Origin: Magnolia sinica
Lineage: Eukaryota; Streptophyta; Magnoliopsida; Magnoliales; Magnoliaceae
NCBI RefSeq assembly: GCF_029962835.1
Contig: NC_080584.1
Coordinates: 84,534,862 to 84,598,861, forward strand
Reading direction: 5' to 3'
Length of the DNA stretch: 64,000 bases
The position numbers and the translations under genes were made by a program. A model generated the notes under the pieces. The model worked only from the letters and a program-made list of their open reading frames with translations, was not told where the DNA came from and made no database searches. How positions within the stretch are numbered: position 1 is the first letter of the stretch; the number at the start of each line of letters is the position of its first letter. This document shows positions 12,420 through 21,231 of this stretch, piece by piece.

Positions 12420-13080
12420 CGGAACTTGAGCAACCTCATGAATTTCTCAGTCAAATTGCTCGAGTTCTCTGTCAATTTAATGAATTTCTCGTTCAATTTC
12501 ATCGAGTTATCGGTCAATTTCACTAAGTTATCGATCATTTTTATGAAGTTCCCAGTCAATTTCACTCAGTTTGCAGTCAATTTCATGAATTCCTCGCTCA
12601 ATTTCAACGAGTTGTCGCTCAATTTTGATAAGTTGTCGGTCAATTTCGATAAGTTCTTGGTCAATTTCATGAAGTTTTTGGTCAAATTCATAAAGTTCTC
12701 TATCAATTTTATCTAGTTCTCGGTCAATTTCGTGAATTTATCAGTCAATGTTATCTAGTTCTCAGTCAATTTCATGCAGTTATTGGTCAATTTCAAGAAG
12801 TTTGCGGTCAATTTCACGAGGTTTCATGGTCAATTTTACGAAGTTCCCAGTCAATTTAATGAATTTCTCAGTCAATTTTATGAAGTTCTCGCTCAATATC
12901 ACTCAGTTCTCAGTTAATTTCTTGAAGTTCTCGGTCAATTTCCATAAGTACTCTGTCAATTTAGTGAATTTCATTGAGTTCTCGATCAAATTTAATAGCT
13001 TAAAACTCAATTTCACTTAGTTATCAGTCATTTTCATTACGTTCTCGGTCAATTTCATTAAGTTCTCGATCAATTTGGTG
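12420..13080 (+). repeat. 21-bp minisatellite, about 31 copies
   Basis: The unit is about GTCAATTTCATGAAGTTCTC plus one base, repeated with variation across some 650 bp. Because 21 is a multiple of three, long frames translate as a 7-residue repeat (S-V-N-F-M-K-F and variants), which is why it looks protein-like. Frames are broken by stops in the array, there is no start context, and flanking DNA is repetitive, so I treat it as satellite DNA. It ends about eight bases before the right direct-repeat copy. Confidence 0.9.
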
Positions 13081-13088
13081 GTCACTGA

Positions 13089-13686
13089 TGTTGTTTGGAT
13101 GGAATAATACCATGTTTGAATGTGCCCTTTAAATGTTTTTTTTTTTTTAATTTTTTTTCTCCAGATTTCTATTCCAAAAATAAACTAAAATTTCAATTTG
13201 AAAAGTGGGTGTGATTCTCTTGTTTTTCTCCACCCACATAATTGACAACAAAAATGCAAGCCATTTGATCAATGGCCACTGATCAAATGGTTGGATTCAT
13301 CCAATCAAAGTAGTTCCCAAGAGTTATTATCAATCAAACGTGGGGCCTAAATGATTGTTGATCAAGGTTAATGGTCCAAACTTTATTTTTTCTATTTTTA
13401 AACCCTGCAAAAAAATAAATAAAAAGGAGGTTCTTAAATGAATCAACACATAGCCATGTTATAATTTTTTTTAAAATGATATCTACCTAGAACAAAAGGA
13501 GGTTATTAGAGTAGCTCTTATTTCAAAAGCTCTTATTCCGTTATATTAGAGATGCCAAACGAGATAATGCAATGTTTAAACCATTGGGAAAAAAAAAAAA
13601 AAAAAAACTGATTATATCATACAGTAGACACAATTAATTGCTTTCTCTAAGTATACATACATTTCCTCCATCTTTCACATCTCTAC
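13089..13686 (+). repeat. Direct repeat, right copy (partner at 9517-10220)
   Basis: Co-linear with 9517-10220, starting TGTTGTTTGGATGGAATAAT and ending 'ccatctttcacatctctac', with a shorter middle and a longer T run near 13138. Both copies contain the short palindrome-like 'tgatcaatggccactgatca'. Confidence 0.8.
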
Positions 13687-14051
13687 TGTGTATAAGGATG
13701 GCCTCTAAGGTTAAGGTTGACCACTGATCTGGCTGGCCACCTAATAACCATTGACGGTAGTCTAAAAACCGTAGAAAATCAATCTTAGCCATCAAATCCA
13801 TGGTACACTTTGGACAGTTGCAGAAGAAGAAGAGCAATAAATAGCCATCAAATCCACATTGTGTTTTGATGCATGGACACAAGGATCCATGATCCATATA
13901 CTGCTATGCAACATGCACACGTACACGAGGCTGAGGGTTGCACCTGCCATAGTAAAGTTGCCGGAGGGATGTGGAGTAGATAGCGTGAAAGCCTTTGTCC
14001 ATTTTGTAGATAGACATCAGTATTCCAGCATCTCCCTTGGGAGCGGATTAG
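13687..14051. other. Intergenic; dispersed repeat shared with 62870-63010
   Basis: The piece around 13858-13925 ('gttttgatgcatgga', 'atactgctatgcaacatgca') reappears in diverged form near 62880-63005 ('gtttcgatgcatgga', 'atactgccaaacaacatgca'), indicating an unnamed dispersed repeat. No gene. Confidence 0.5.
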
Positions 14052-14305
14052 GTGAGGCCCTTATAATGGGTCCACCTTGACATACGTGTTTTATATCCAT
14101 GCTGTCCATCTGTTTTGCTAGATTATTTTAGGCCATGAGCCCAAAAATGAAACAGATACAAATCTCAAGTGGACCATACCATAGGAAACAATGGTGATTG
14201 ACCATTAAAAACATCTCGTGGGCAACAAAAGTTTGGGCTCATTTTTGGGCTCATCCTCTAAAATTATTTGAACATCAAGGTGGGCCACACAGTAGGAGCC
14301 GCACC
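14052..14305. mobile_element. GGGCCCAC-family short inverted-repeat element
   Basis: Shows the family's left arm ('gggtccaccttgacatacgt', 'tatccatgctgtccat'), the interior 'caagtggaccataccatagg', and a right arm ending 'catcaaggtgggccacaca'. About 250 bp, non-coding, shorter than other copies and probably internally deleted. Confidence 0.6.
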
Positions 14306-15193
14306 ATCTTGGCTGAGGTTGGGTCACACCTAATATGCTCCCCTCGCTTGGGCACCACAATATTCAAATTTTGTGGACAGCCCTGTCCACGTACAGGTCT
14401 GTCTTAAGTGAATGCTTCTGTATCCATCCACCTGGAACTAACATCTTATGCAGTAGAGTTCCTTGGTTAGTCATGACACAGTTGCAAAATAGGATTAGAC
14501 CCGAGTGCCTGTAACCAATGTCCAATATATCTAAACTAGAGAACTGGAATGTTTTGTTTTGGTGCTTTTGTTCCTATAAAAGTAACTTCTGCTTTTTTGT
14601 TTCTAAAATTTCGGTACTTCATGAAAAGAAAAGAAAAGAAAATAAAGTTCAGCTGGTGAAGTGTTCAGGAAATTAGTTCGACAATGGAATGGATCATTTC
14701 GGACAGCTGGTTAAGAGGTTTCCAAAGGAACCAATTCCTTTCAAGTTGGAATGCGGTTCTGCTCAAAGAAGGCAGAGCAGAACCATGGAGCGTTCTGGTT
14801 GGACATGAGGTGGTGTGTAGTGTATGCAATTCACCCATATTAATTTATGTAGCTTCTGTACTCATTGAGTTTTTACTAACTGGGATATAAAGATTTATTG
14901 GTTCTTGTGTTGATTTTCTTTTTTCTCTAGTTTTTTAGTTAATAAAATTCCAACATTTATATATATATATATATTTTAAAAAAAGGAAAGAAAAAATAGA
15001 AAAGAGAAAAGTTGGAAGAAACAAGGAAAAAACTGCAAAGAATTAACATGTGTTGTCAATGATATTCCATATTGATTAATGTGGATAATAGTTTAAACCA
15101 TAGGCGAAAGTCATTCTGGCACAACTTTGCAAGGCTCTCTTTACAAATACACAGGAGGGCAGTAGCCATCAAACTTATTTAGGGAGAACATTC
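14306..15193. other. Intergenic, nothing recognised
   Basis: A/T-rich DNA with a short (AAAAG)n run near 14620-14645 and a TA run near 14960. No domain-bearing frame, RNA gene or named element seen. Confidence 0.45.
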
Positions 15194-15196
15194 TAA

Positions 15197-15496
15197 GGGT
15201 CCGCTTGGATACCACCAAATAAGTTACTTTTTCTACTTACAGCAGTAGCTAAGTGACTTATTTCAGATAAGTTTGGTTTATGATTAGTTATACATAAACA
15301 AAAAATTTCCACTTAAAAGTACTAAATCACTTCAGTTAATTTTTTATAGCTTTTCTACCTTTCATAAGTTGTTGAAGAGAGGCAGCGGGAGAGACGAAAG
15401 AGAGAAGAAGCCAACGCACTTATCTTCTTAATAAGTAGAAACTAAATAAGCTACTGTGGCATAAGTAGCTTATCTTAAGATGATTCAAAAGCCCCC
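15197..15496. mobile_element. Tourist-like (PIF/Harbinger) MITE, copy 1
   Basis: 300 bp bounded by TAA on both sides (15194-15196 and 15497-15499), the usual 3-bp duplication of PIF/Harbinger elements. Ends read GGGTCCGCTTGGAT and the inverse of GGGGGCTTTTGAAT. Interior is rich in 'aataagttac' / 'gtaacttatt' blocks giving a self-complementary fold. Copies occur at 32218-32520 (opposite orientation), 32524-32708 and 16458-16541. Confidence 0.8.
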
Positions 15497-15499
15497 TAA

Positions 15500-16017
15500 A
15501 TGTAGTGGCTCATCCACAAAATTTGTTGTCTATACATACCACAATCTAGATCATCCAAATTATATATGGGCACCTTGCGGATGGAAATGGATGAAAAAGG
15601 AAAAAAACACTGGTTGGATCTAGTCTGGCCCCCTTGAATTTGGACCGATTTCAAGCATCCACTCAATGGCCACTAATTGGAAAACCCACGATTTCAAAAG
15701 ATTGGATTTTTTATTTTTTATTTTATTTTAATGGCAAATTTGAGTGTCGAGCATGCATGTTACATGTACAGTAGAGCCACCACCGTTCAAAAGATGGCAA
15801 TGACTATGTACCATAGTCTTCTCATAAATGACAAACGGAAAGGGACTGAACCACAGAGGTTAAGAAATAAGGACTCAATTTGAAATTCGAGGACAGAGAT
15901 ATCGTGCTTGATCAACCCATTTTAAAAGGATTTGGATAGTCAATTGTGTTAAAATCAATGATACACTCACGGAGAATGGAAGCCTCTTAAACACAGAAAC
16001 ATTAAAAAAATTTAAAA
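15500..16017. other. Intergenic, nothing recognised
   Basis: Short frames without domains. Immediately followed by an ATA trinucleotide run and a G run. Confidence 0.4.
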
Positions 16018-16066
16018 ATAATAATAATAATAATAATAATGATAACTTGGGGGGGGGGGGGGGGGA
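16018..16066. repeat. (ATA/ATT)n followed by an 18-G homopolymer
   Basis: About eight 'aat' units, then 'gataacttg' and a run of about 17-18 G. Poly-G of this length is unusual and could be a G-quadruplex or an assembly-sensitive spot. Confidence 0.9.
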
Positions 16067-16067
16067 G

Positions 16068-16395
16068 TGGCTCATATTGGAGCTGCTCACACCTTAATCT
16101 CCACCAAGCTATGATCCAGACTTTTCATCTAGAGGGTCTCACTGTAAGCACGCCATACTGGAGCTACTAACACCTTCTGCCCCACCAAGCAATGATCCAG
16201 ACTTCTTATCGGCCTCAGTGTAAGTGGGCTATGCTAGAGCTACTCACACCTTATGCCCCACAACAAAGCAATGATCCAGACTTTTCATCTAGAGGGTCTC
16301 ACTTTAAGTGGGTCATACCGGAGCTGCTCACACCTTATGCCCCAACAAGAAATGATCCAGAGGTTTTATCTAGAGGATCTCACTGTAAGTTGGCC
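16068..16395 (+). repeat. Tandem repeat, unit about 75-92 bp, four copies
   Basis: Each unit contains 'gagctgctcacacctta', 'gccccaccaagcaatgatcc', 'agacttttcatctagagg' and 'tctcactgtaagtgggcc'. Copies begin near 16077, 16152, 16237 and 16319. Open frames through it are repeat artefacts. Confidence 0.85.
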
Positions 16396-16457
16396 ACAGG
16401 AATAAATAAATAAATCTCACTGATCAGATATCCCATTGTCTATACAGAGGTCAATTA

Positions 16458-16541
16458 GGGGGTTGTTGGGATTGAAAGTTACCTAAGATAAGCTACACAT
16501 GCCTTAGCATCTTATCTTGATTTCTACTTATAAACTAAAGT
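16458..16541. mobile_element. Tourist-like MITE fragment, interrupted by a CACTA end
   Basis: Starts GGGGGTTGTTGGGATTGAAA after TTA and follows the same order as the element at 32218-32520 for 84 bp, then stops exactly where CACTACAACAAAA begins. This is the signature of a CACTA insertion into an older MITE. The missing MITE half was not found downstream in the window. Confidence 0.7.
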
Positions 16542-16860
16542 CACTACAACAAAACTTTGACCGCCGGTAAAGGCCTTGTCAGTAAAATATTTACCGGCGG
16601 TCAGCGTACCTTTGTAGGCATTTGTGTCGGACGGACCGCTGGTAAAGGCCCAAAAAAGCTTTTACCGATGGTCAGAAAAGTGCCAGTAAAGGCCCTGTCA
16701 GTAAAAGATTTACCAGCGGTCAGCGTACCTTTGCAGGCATTTGTGTTGGGCGCCCTACAAAGTAGGCTTTATCAGCAGTTTGCAGATTTTTACCGGCGCT
16801 TTTATGAAGCACCAGTAAGGGTATCTTGAAGTGCCGCTAAAGGTTGCTTGAGTGATTACA
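16542..16860 (+). mobile_element. CACTA (En/Spm-type) transposon terminus with subterminal repeats
   Basis: Begins CACTACAACAAAACTTTG, a standard CACTA terminal inverted repeat, followed by several direct and inverted copies of a subterminal motif of the type 'accgccggtaaaggcc' / 'tttaccggcggtcagcg' up to about 16840. The element body must lie to the right. No matching right terminus was recognised in the window, so the element is truncated, or its other end has decayed. Confidence 0.85.
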
Positions 16861-17262
16861 GCTCCTGTTTGGATAGGTTTGGTCTAGCAACAAATCTTAG
16901 GTCTGTGATGTGTTGTCTGCCAAATAGCTTCTTATTGGGTTTCTATCACTGAGTCTGCAGAATTTTCTTTATGTACTAGAGTCCTTGGAAATAAAAGAAA
17001 CGAGAAACACAACTCCCAAATAGCTTTTGATTGAGTTCTTCAATACCAAAATTTGCAGAATTTTTTTTCTTTATTTTTTTTTTCCTACATAAATCCAAGA
17101 CTAGAGAAACCCAACTCATATCTAAAGAGATAAAGTCTTGTACGATATGAGAATGCTAAGATATTAGGATTGCTAGCAACCAATAGAAAAGATCTAGCCT
17201 GTCCTTGTTATGGTCATTGTCACTTAGCCACCCACCATGAGTTGAATATTTTCGAGGTGATT
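16861..17262. other. CACTA interior or flank; no gene recognised
   Basis: AT-rich spacer between the CACTA subterminal repeats and the NPF fragment. It contains short internal repeats ('tgccaaatagcttcttattg' near 16919 and 'caaatagcttttgattg' near 17018). It may include intron or 3' untranslated sequence carried with the NPF fragment. Confidence 0.4.
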
Positions 17263-17560
17263 TTATTCACCAAGGAGACCAAGAGAGCTCAAGAATAACC
17301 CAAATGAGTAAGAGCAATAGGTCATGGCTGTTAGAAAGGCTTCCATCCCAACCATTAACTGTTTGTAGAAGAACTCAATGAGGCCCATTGCTGTGAACAT
17401 ATCTAATAACCCAAATATGAGGAACTGTGGTGCAATCCAAAAGATGGAGATTGCTTCTTTGTTTGAGGTTGTAGTCATTTCCCTTCTCTTCTTCTCTACT
17501 AGAGCTGCGGCGACCATGGGAATGAATATTAAAATAATATTTACAATAATAAGTTGAATA
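17263..17560 (-). pseudogene. NPF (NRT1/PTR family) transporter gene fragment
   Basis: On the minus strand the translation reads VAAALVEKKRREM, then ISIFWIAPQFLIFG, LIEFFYKQ and FLTAMTYCSYSFGLFLSS. This matches the C-terminal third of plant NRT1/PTR-family (NPF) proton-coupled nitrate/peptide transporters, covering two late membrane segments. Only about 85-100 of the usual ~580-600 residues are present; the frame then ends at a stop. No other NPF exon is visible, so it is a captured or relict piece. A/T-rich DNA ends the similarity on the upstream side. It lies about 0.7 kb inside the CACTA end at 16542 and on the same strand as the two fragments that follow. Confidence 0.8.
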
Positions 17561-17959
17561 CTTCCAAATACAAAAAAAGAAAAAAAAGAAAAAAAGAAAC
17601 ACTATTGATCTAGCTCTCATTCATCCCTGCCTAAAACCTACAAAACAAAATAGCAAAAAGAAATTAATTGGTATCAAAGTTAGAGATTGGAATTCAACTC
17701 GATATTGCATCCAAATACATATTAAAGCTATAAGTTCAGTACAAATTAGTCAGATGAACATACACATTAAGAAGTTTATAGCTTTTTTAGGATGGTTTAT
17801 TTCTCATTTAATCTGAAATTCGGATTTTAACATCACTTTATGATGGAAAATTTCATCATGCATAAGCTCTTCAGTGGAAAAGATTATTGGCAAAGTTAAG
17901 GGTAATGTTTTGGGTTGGGCATCTTATATAAAAGCAGCAAAGTCTGCTAATCCCCCCTG

Positions 17960-18000
17960 CTCTCTCTCTCACTTTTTTTTTTCTTCTTCTTTCTTTCTTT

Positions 18001-18031
<31 letters not shown>

Positions 18032-18058
18032 CCGCCTTTTGGCAGACATTTTAATAAA

Positions 18059-18104
<46 letters not shown>

Positions 18105-18105
18105 A
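17960..18105. repeat. T-rich tract and (CT)n microsatellite
   Basis: T/C-rich run from about 17970 to 18032 including some 23 consecutive T, then about 20 CT units at 18062-18101. Confidence 0.95.
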
Positions 18106-18169
18106 TTTTTGTTCCCCAGCACGAGGAGCTAACAAAACCTACCATCTAATTGTGCTTAGAGAGGAGTAC

Positions 18170-18729
18170 CTGCAATATGTGTAAGTACAGTTCTGATTAC
18201 ATCTGGATCCTTCAGAATGTTCAACTCCTGGCGTGTCTGTCCAATAATTTCTGCCCATTTCTGCAAATTAGACAACAAGCTTATCAGTAGCAACTTATTG
18301 AGGATTGTACTTGACACTAGTGAAAACCAGGGGAAGGGAACAAATGAAAGAAAAGACGAACTTTGAAGTTCTAACATCAAGCAAATCCCAACACTTGAAA
18401 TCTAATCCAAACAAAATTCAGTGACCTGATTCGGAAGTTCCATCAACCTCTGGAGATACTCATCCCTCTTCTGTGGATCCGTTTCTGCTTGAATCATATG
18501 ACCCACCTGGAAACATGCAAAGCAACAAGTACTCATGACTAGATAGCTGCCTTACCACAAACACATATTCACAAAGAAAATGACAATGCCTAATGCCAAT
18601 GAGCACAAGACTTATGTAATGGCAACATACCGACTCATAAAATGAATGAATCTCGCGTGGCTCAAGATCTATAATTGTTGTAGGGAAGCCAGATAAAAGA
18701 TCAGATACGAATGGTTCACTTTCGCCTAC
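18170..18729 (-). pseudogene. XPO1: Exportin-1 (XPO1/CRM1) gene fragment, three exons
   Basis: Reading the minus strand, exon A is 18631-18729 (VGESEPFVSDLLSG...IHSFYES, 33 aa), exon B 18426-18506 (VGHMIQAETDPQKRDEYLQR..., 27 aa) and exon C 18170-18260 (KWAEIIGQTRQELNILKDPD...). Each is flanked by AG acceptors and GT donors, and order and phases follow the intact gene. They correspond to the HEAT-repeat region around residues 600-690 of the ~1,075-residue nuclear export receptor. Exon C carries an extra base near its 3' end relative to the expected VLNILQ, shifting the frame. No exons before A or after C were found. Retained introns mean DNA-level capture rather than retroposition. Non-functional as an exportin. 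Confidence 0.88.
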
Positions 18730-19447
18730 CTGTAAAATATGACAAGTGAACCAAATCTAAAATTTTGGGTGCAGAACAGGAAATGGACTCTGAGGAAATT
18801 GAATAAAAATATCCAAGTGTGTGGGCAGAAACACAGATCCAATTGTGGTACTTCATTTCATAAGAGAGATTCAAGTATTGAATAGTAAGACACCCAAAGA
18901 TTTGAGATTCAATTGGCATTTTTGGAGAAAGGATCATAAGATTCAAATAGTTTCCCATTCAATTTTAACCGTAATATTCAAATGACAATTCATAAAATTT
19001 TCGAAACAATGCTTACAAGAGTTAGCATGCTTATTTTACCTGAGCTCCAAGCAAAAACACTAGAAAATCTAGTTTTACCCTTCCGTTTTCCAATAGAATG
19101 ACCAACAAATATGTCAAAGTTACTGGAACTTGAAAATAGAAACTTTGTCCAGGTCAGACCTTAATTGTGTTTTCTGTTCTTTCTTAGATGCATTTAAAGG
19201 GATTTCCATCCAAATAACCCACACACGTATAAATGTAAACATTACACAAACACCCAACTTAAGAAATTGTTGTGCAGTCATACCCCAAGGCATCTCATTC
19301 CTAGTCACCAATAAAAATGGCATGCAATGCTAGAGTTTCTCCTTCAGTGTGTGTGCGGGAATTTGAAAGCAGAGATCTCATTTTGGAGGAAGTACTAAGT
19401 CATCCAAAAATAGACATCTCAAAATAAAAGCTGAAGACAGAACTTAC

Positions 19448-19636
19448 TTCTGATTTGGTTTGTAATGATGAGAGGGTGTCAACAATGTCCTTCGGGTTGG
19501 TGTGCTCCCTTGGTTCATATTGCAAACATCAAGAAACAAGTCCAACAAGTACAGTCGCCTCTTCTGTTGAGAAGTTGCCCTCTAAATGGGAATCCATTAA
19601 CATTAGGATGTTTTTGCCCCTTATCATATCAAGAGC
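19448..19636 (-). pseudogene. BSK (brassinosteroid-signalling kinase) exon fragment
   Basis: The minus-strand 189-bp exon is bounded by CAG at its start and GTAAGT at its end. It translates as [20 protein letters not shown], then VGLVS-stop-CLQYEPRE and DIVDTLSSLQTKSE. This is the end of the kinase-like domain and linker before the TPR region of BSK receptor-like cytoplasmic kinases. The stop sits where BSKs have Arg in the ASRCLQYEPRE motif, consistent with a CGA-to-TGA change. No other BSK exon was seen. Third host-gene piece on the minus strand within 2.4 kb. Confidence 0.85.
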
Positions 19637-20092
19637 CTGCACATTGGTAACACACTCTATTGAATACATGAGAGCTTAGTTCATAGTACTCACTGGAGAG
19701 AGAAAAAAAAATGGTTTCTCCAATACAAAACATCAAAATGCAAACTACAGCACATCTTCTAGAAAATTCACAACATTATCTGAATGAACTATGCAATGCT
19801 TGAATTCTAGAAAATATTGCAATAATTAGAAGTTTAAGATTATGCAAAAGGTTGAAACTAGAATAAATTTACAGTTTATCAATTCTCTCAAAATGGGTTT
19901 TATTCCATGACCATGCTGATGAAATACCCATGCTTAGCAATACTTCTGGCCGTGCCCACATATCAACTATATTGAGCAATGCCTATGGCCACGTATAAAA
20001 CCCATTTCAACTAATAAAGATTTGCCACATTTATGTATAGACAAGTACTCTTATCATAGAAACAGACTCAAGTCTGAGAAAATCCATGCTCG
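19637..20092. other. Spacer in the gene-fragment cluster
   Basis: Mostly AT-rich, intron-like DNA, with a short local repeat around 19900-20000 ('ccatgctgatgaaatacccat', 'taaaacccatttcaactaa'). It may be carried intron sequence. No exon recognised. Confidence 0.35.
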
Positions 20093-20296
20093 AAAATCAT
20101 GCTTACCTCAGCGGGCTGGTTGCTCCCTTTTCGAATGGGCTTCTATTGTTATTCCTCTAAAAGATTGTAATGTTCTTTTGTACGGAGCTAACTGACTCGC
20201 TATCTCAGCGGGCTGGTTGCTCCCTTTTCCTCTTTTAATGAAAGTTTCTGTTATCTCTCAAAAATAAAAATAAAAATAAAAAAATCATGCTTACCT
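20093..20296 (+). mobile_element. Short retroposon (LINE 3' end or SINE) with 16-bp target duplication
   Basis: The body at 20109-20280 is flanked by perfect AAAATCATGCTTACCT copies (20093-20108 and 20281-20296). It ends 'tctcaaaaataaaaataaaa', a short poly-A/TAAAA tail, showing plus-strand polarity. Wording such as 'gggctggttgctccctttt' and 'cttttaatgaaagtttctg' resembles plant LINE 3' ends. The first 26 bases recur 97 bp later inside the element. The duplicated target includes CAGGTAAG on the minus strand, a consensus splice donor, so the insertion lies just inside an intron of an unrecognised exon (about 20297-20380). Confidence 0.85.
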
Positions 20297-21171
20297 GAAC
20301 AAACTTAAATTTCAACCAATAGGCATCAATAGCTTCTGTAGCCTCTCACTCTAACCAATCGCTAAGAAATACAGATGTTGACTTTCATATTCAAACCTTT
20401 CTGCAAGCATCTACAAGAAATACAACTAATACATTCAAAGCAGAAAAGCTCCAAACAAACAATGCATTGGCCAACACAAATCATGTGAAACACAAACCTG
20501 ATGGATCGCCTAATAGTGATTTCTTCCACATCCCAAGAGAAGTTAATCAAAAGGTAGACCACTTGAAAGGTGTATGGTGCTCTTATGCTGGAAGCAAATT
20601 CTCACCCTTTGTGAACAGGACGCCCATACTTTATGAGAGAAAAAAAAAACCAGTTGATTGGGCAAACTCAGCTGAATCACATTGAGCTGTACTGCTTCGA
20701 CTCAGTTTTCGAGCTGACTAGACAAGTCTTATTGAGTCCTTAAGTCAGTTGGGCTTGTCAGCAAGTTTCCAAGAGTCCTGGCTCGAAATCTTTTCTATTA
20801 TTGGATATGGCTAAATCTATTAGATTCGGGACTTATCAAGTGGTTTTACTGCTGGGCCCAACACTAGAAAAGGTTTTAAATGGCTTTACTTTAACCATTG
20901 ATGTTTTGTTTTAATAGTTAAACTGTTTTTATTGCACTTGATGATGATATGATGGCCCATATCTTATGGTCTTTTATTTGATTGGCATGGGATATGGATA
21001 TTTGGTGGAGGGCCATGACAGTGAAGGGATTTGATCATGAGTACATGCATAGATAAGGTAGATTCATAGACATCATTCAAATTAGGATACATAGAAGTTT
21101 GTAGGGTGGTGAAGCATCATATTGTATACCCTTGAAACTCTAACCTCCTCCTTATGTGTATATCTCATCTC

Positions 21172-21174
<3 letters not shown>
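20297..21174. other. Intergenic; one exon-like minus-strand stretch
   Basis: On the minus strand DNA upstream of the CAGGTAAG donor reads ATEAIDAYWLKFKFVQ, preceded by a stop. This is exon-like but I cannot name a family. The frame at 20467-20685 shows HIPREVNQKVDHL, faintly like an RNase H tail, but not enough to call. The rest is unremarkable. Confidence 0.3.

Positions 21175-21226
<52 letters not shown>
21175..21226. repeat. (AG)n microsatellite, about 26 units
   Basis: Uninterrupted AG run. Open frames through it are artefacts. Confidence 0.95.

Positions 21227-21231
<5 letters not shown>

Noticed and set aside
12426-13020. Long frames encoding a 7-residue repeat protein (S-V-N-F-M-K-F)
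   Set aside because: Produced by a 21-bp minisatellite; frames break at stops and lie in repeat DNA without gene context.
9517-13686. LTR retrotransposon
   Set aside because: A direct-repeat pair exists but no characteristic internal coding or clear end signature supports that class; left as an unclassified repeat pair.
20467-20685. RNase H-like retroelement piece (HIPREVNQKVDHL)
   Set aside because: Similarity is limited to a few residues and no flanking retroelement sequence was seen.
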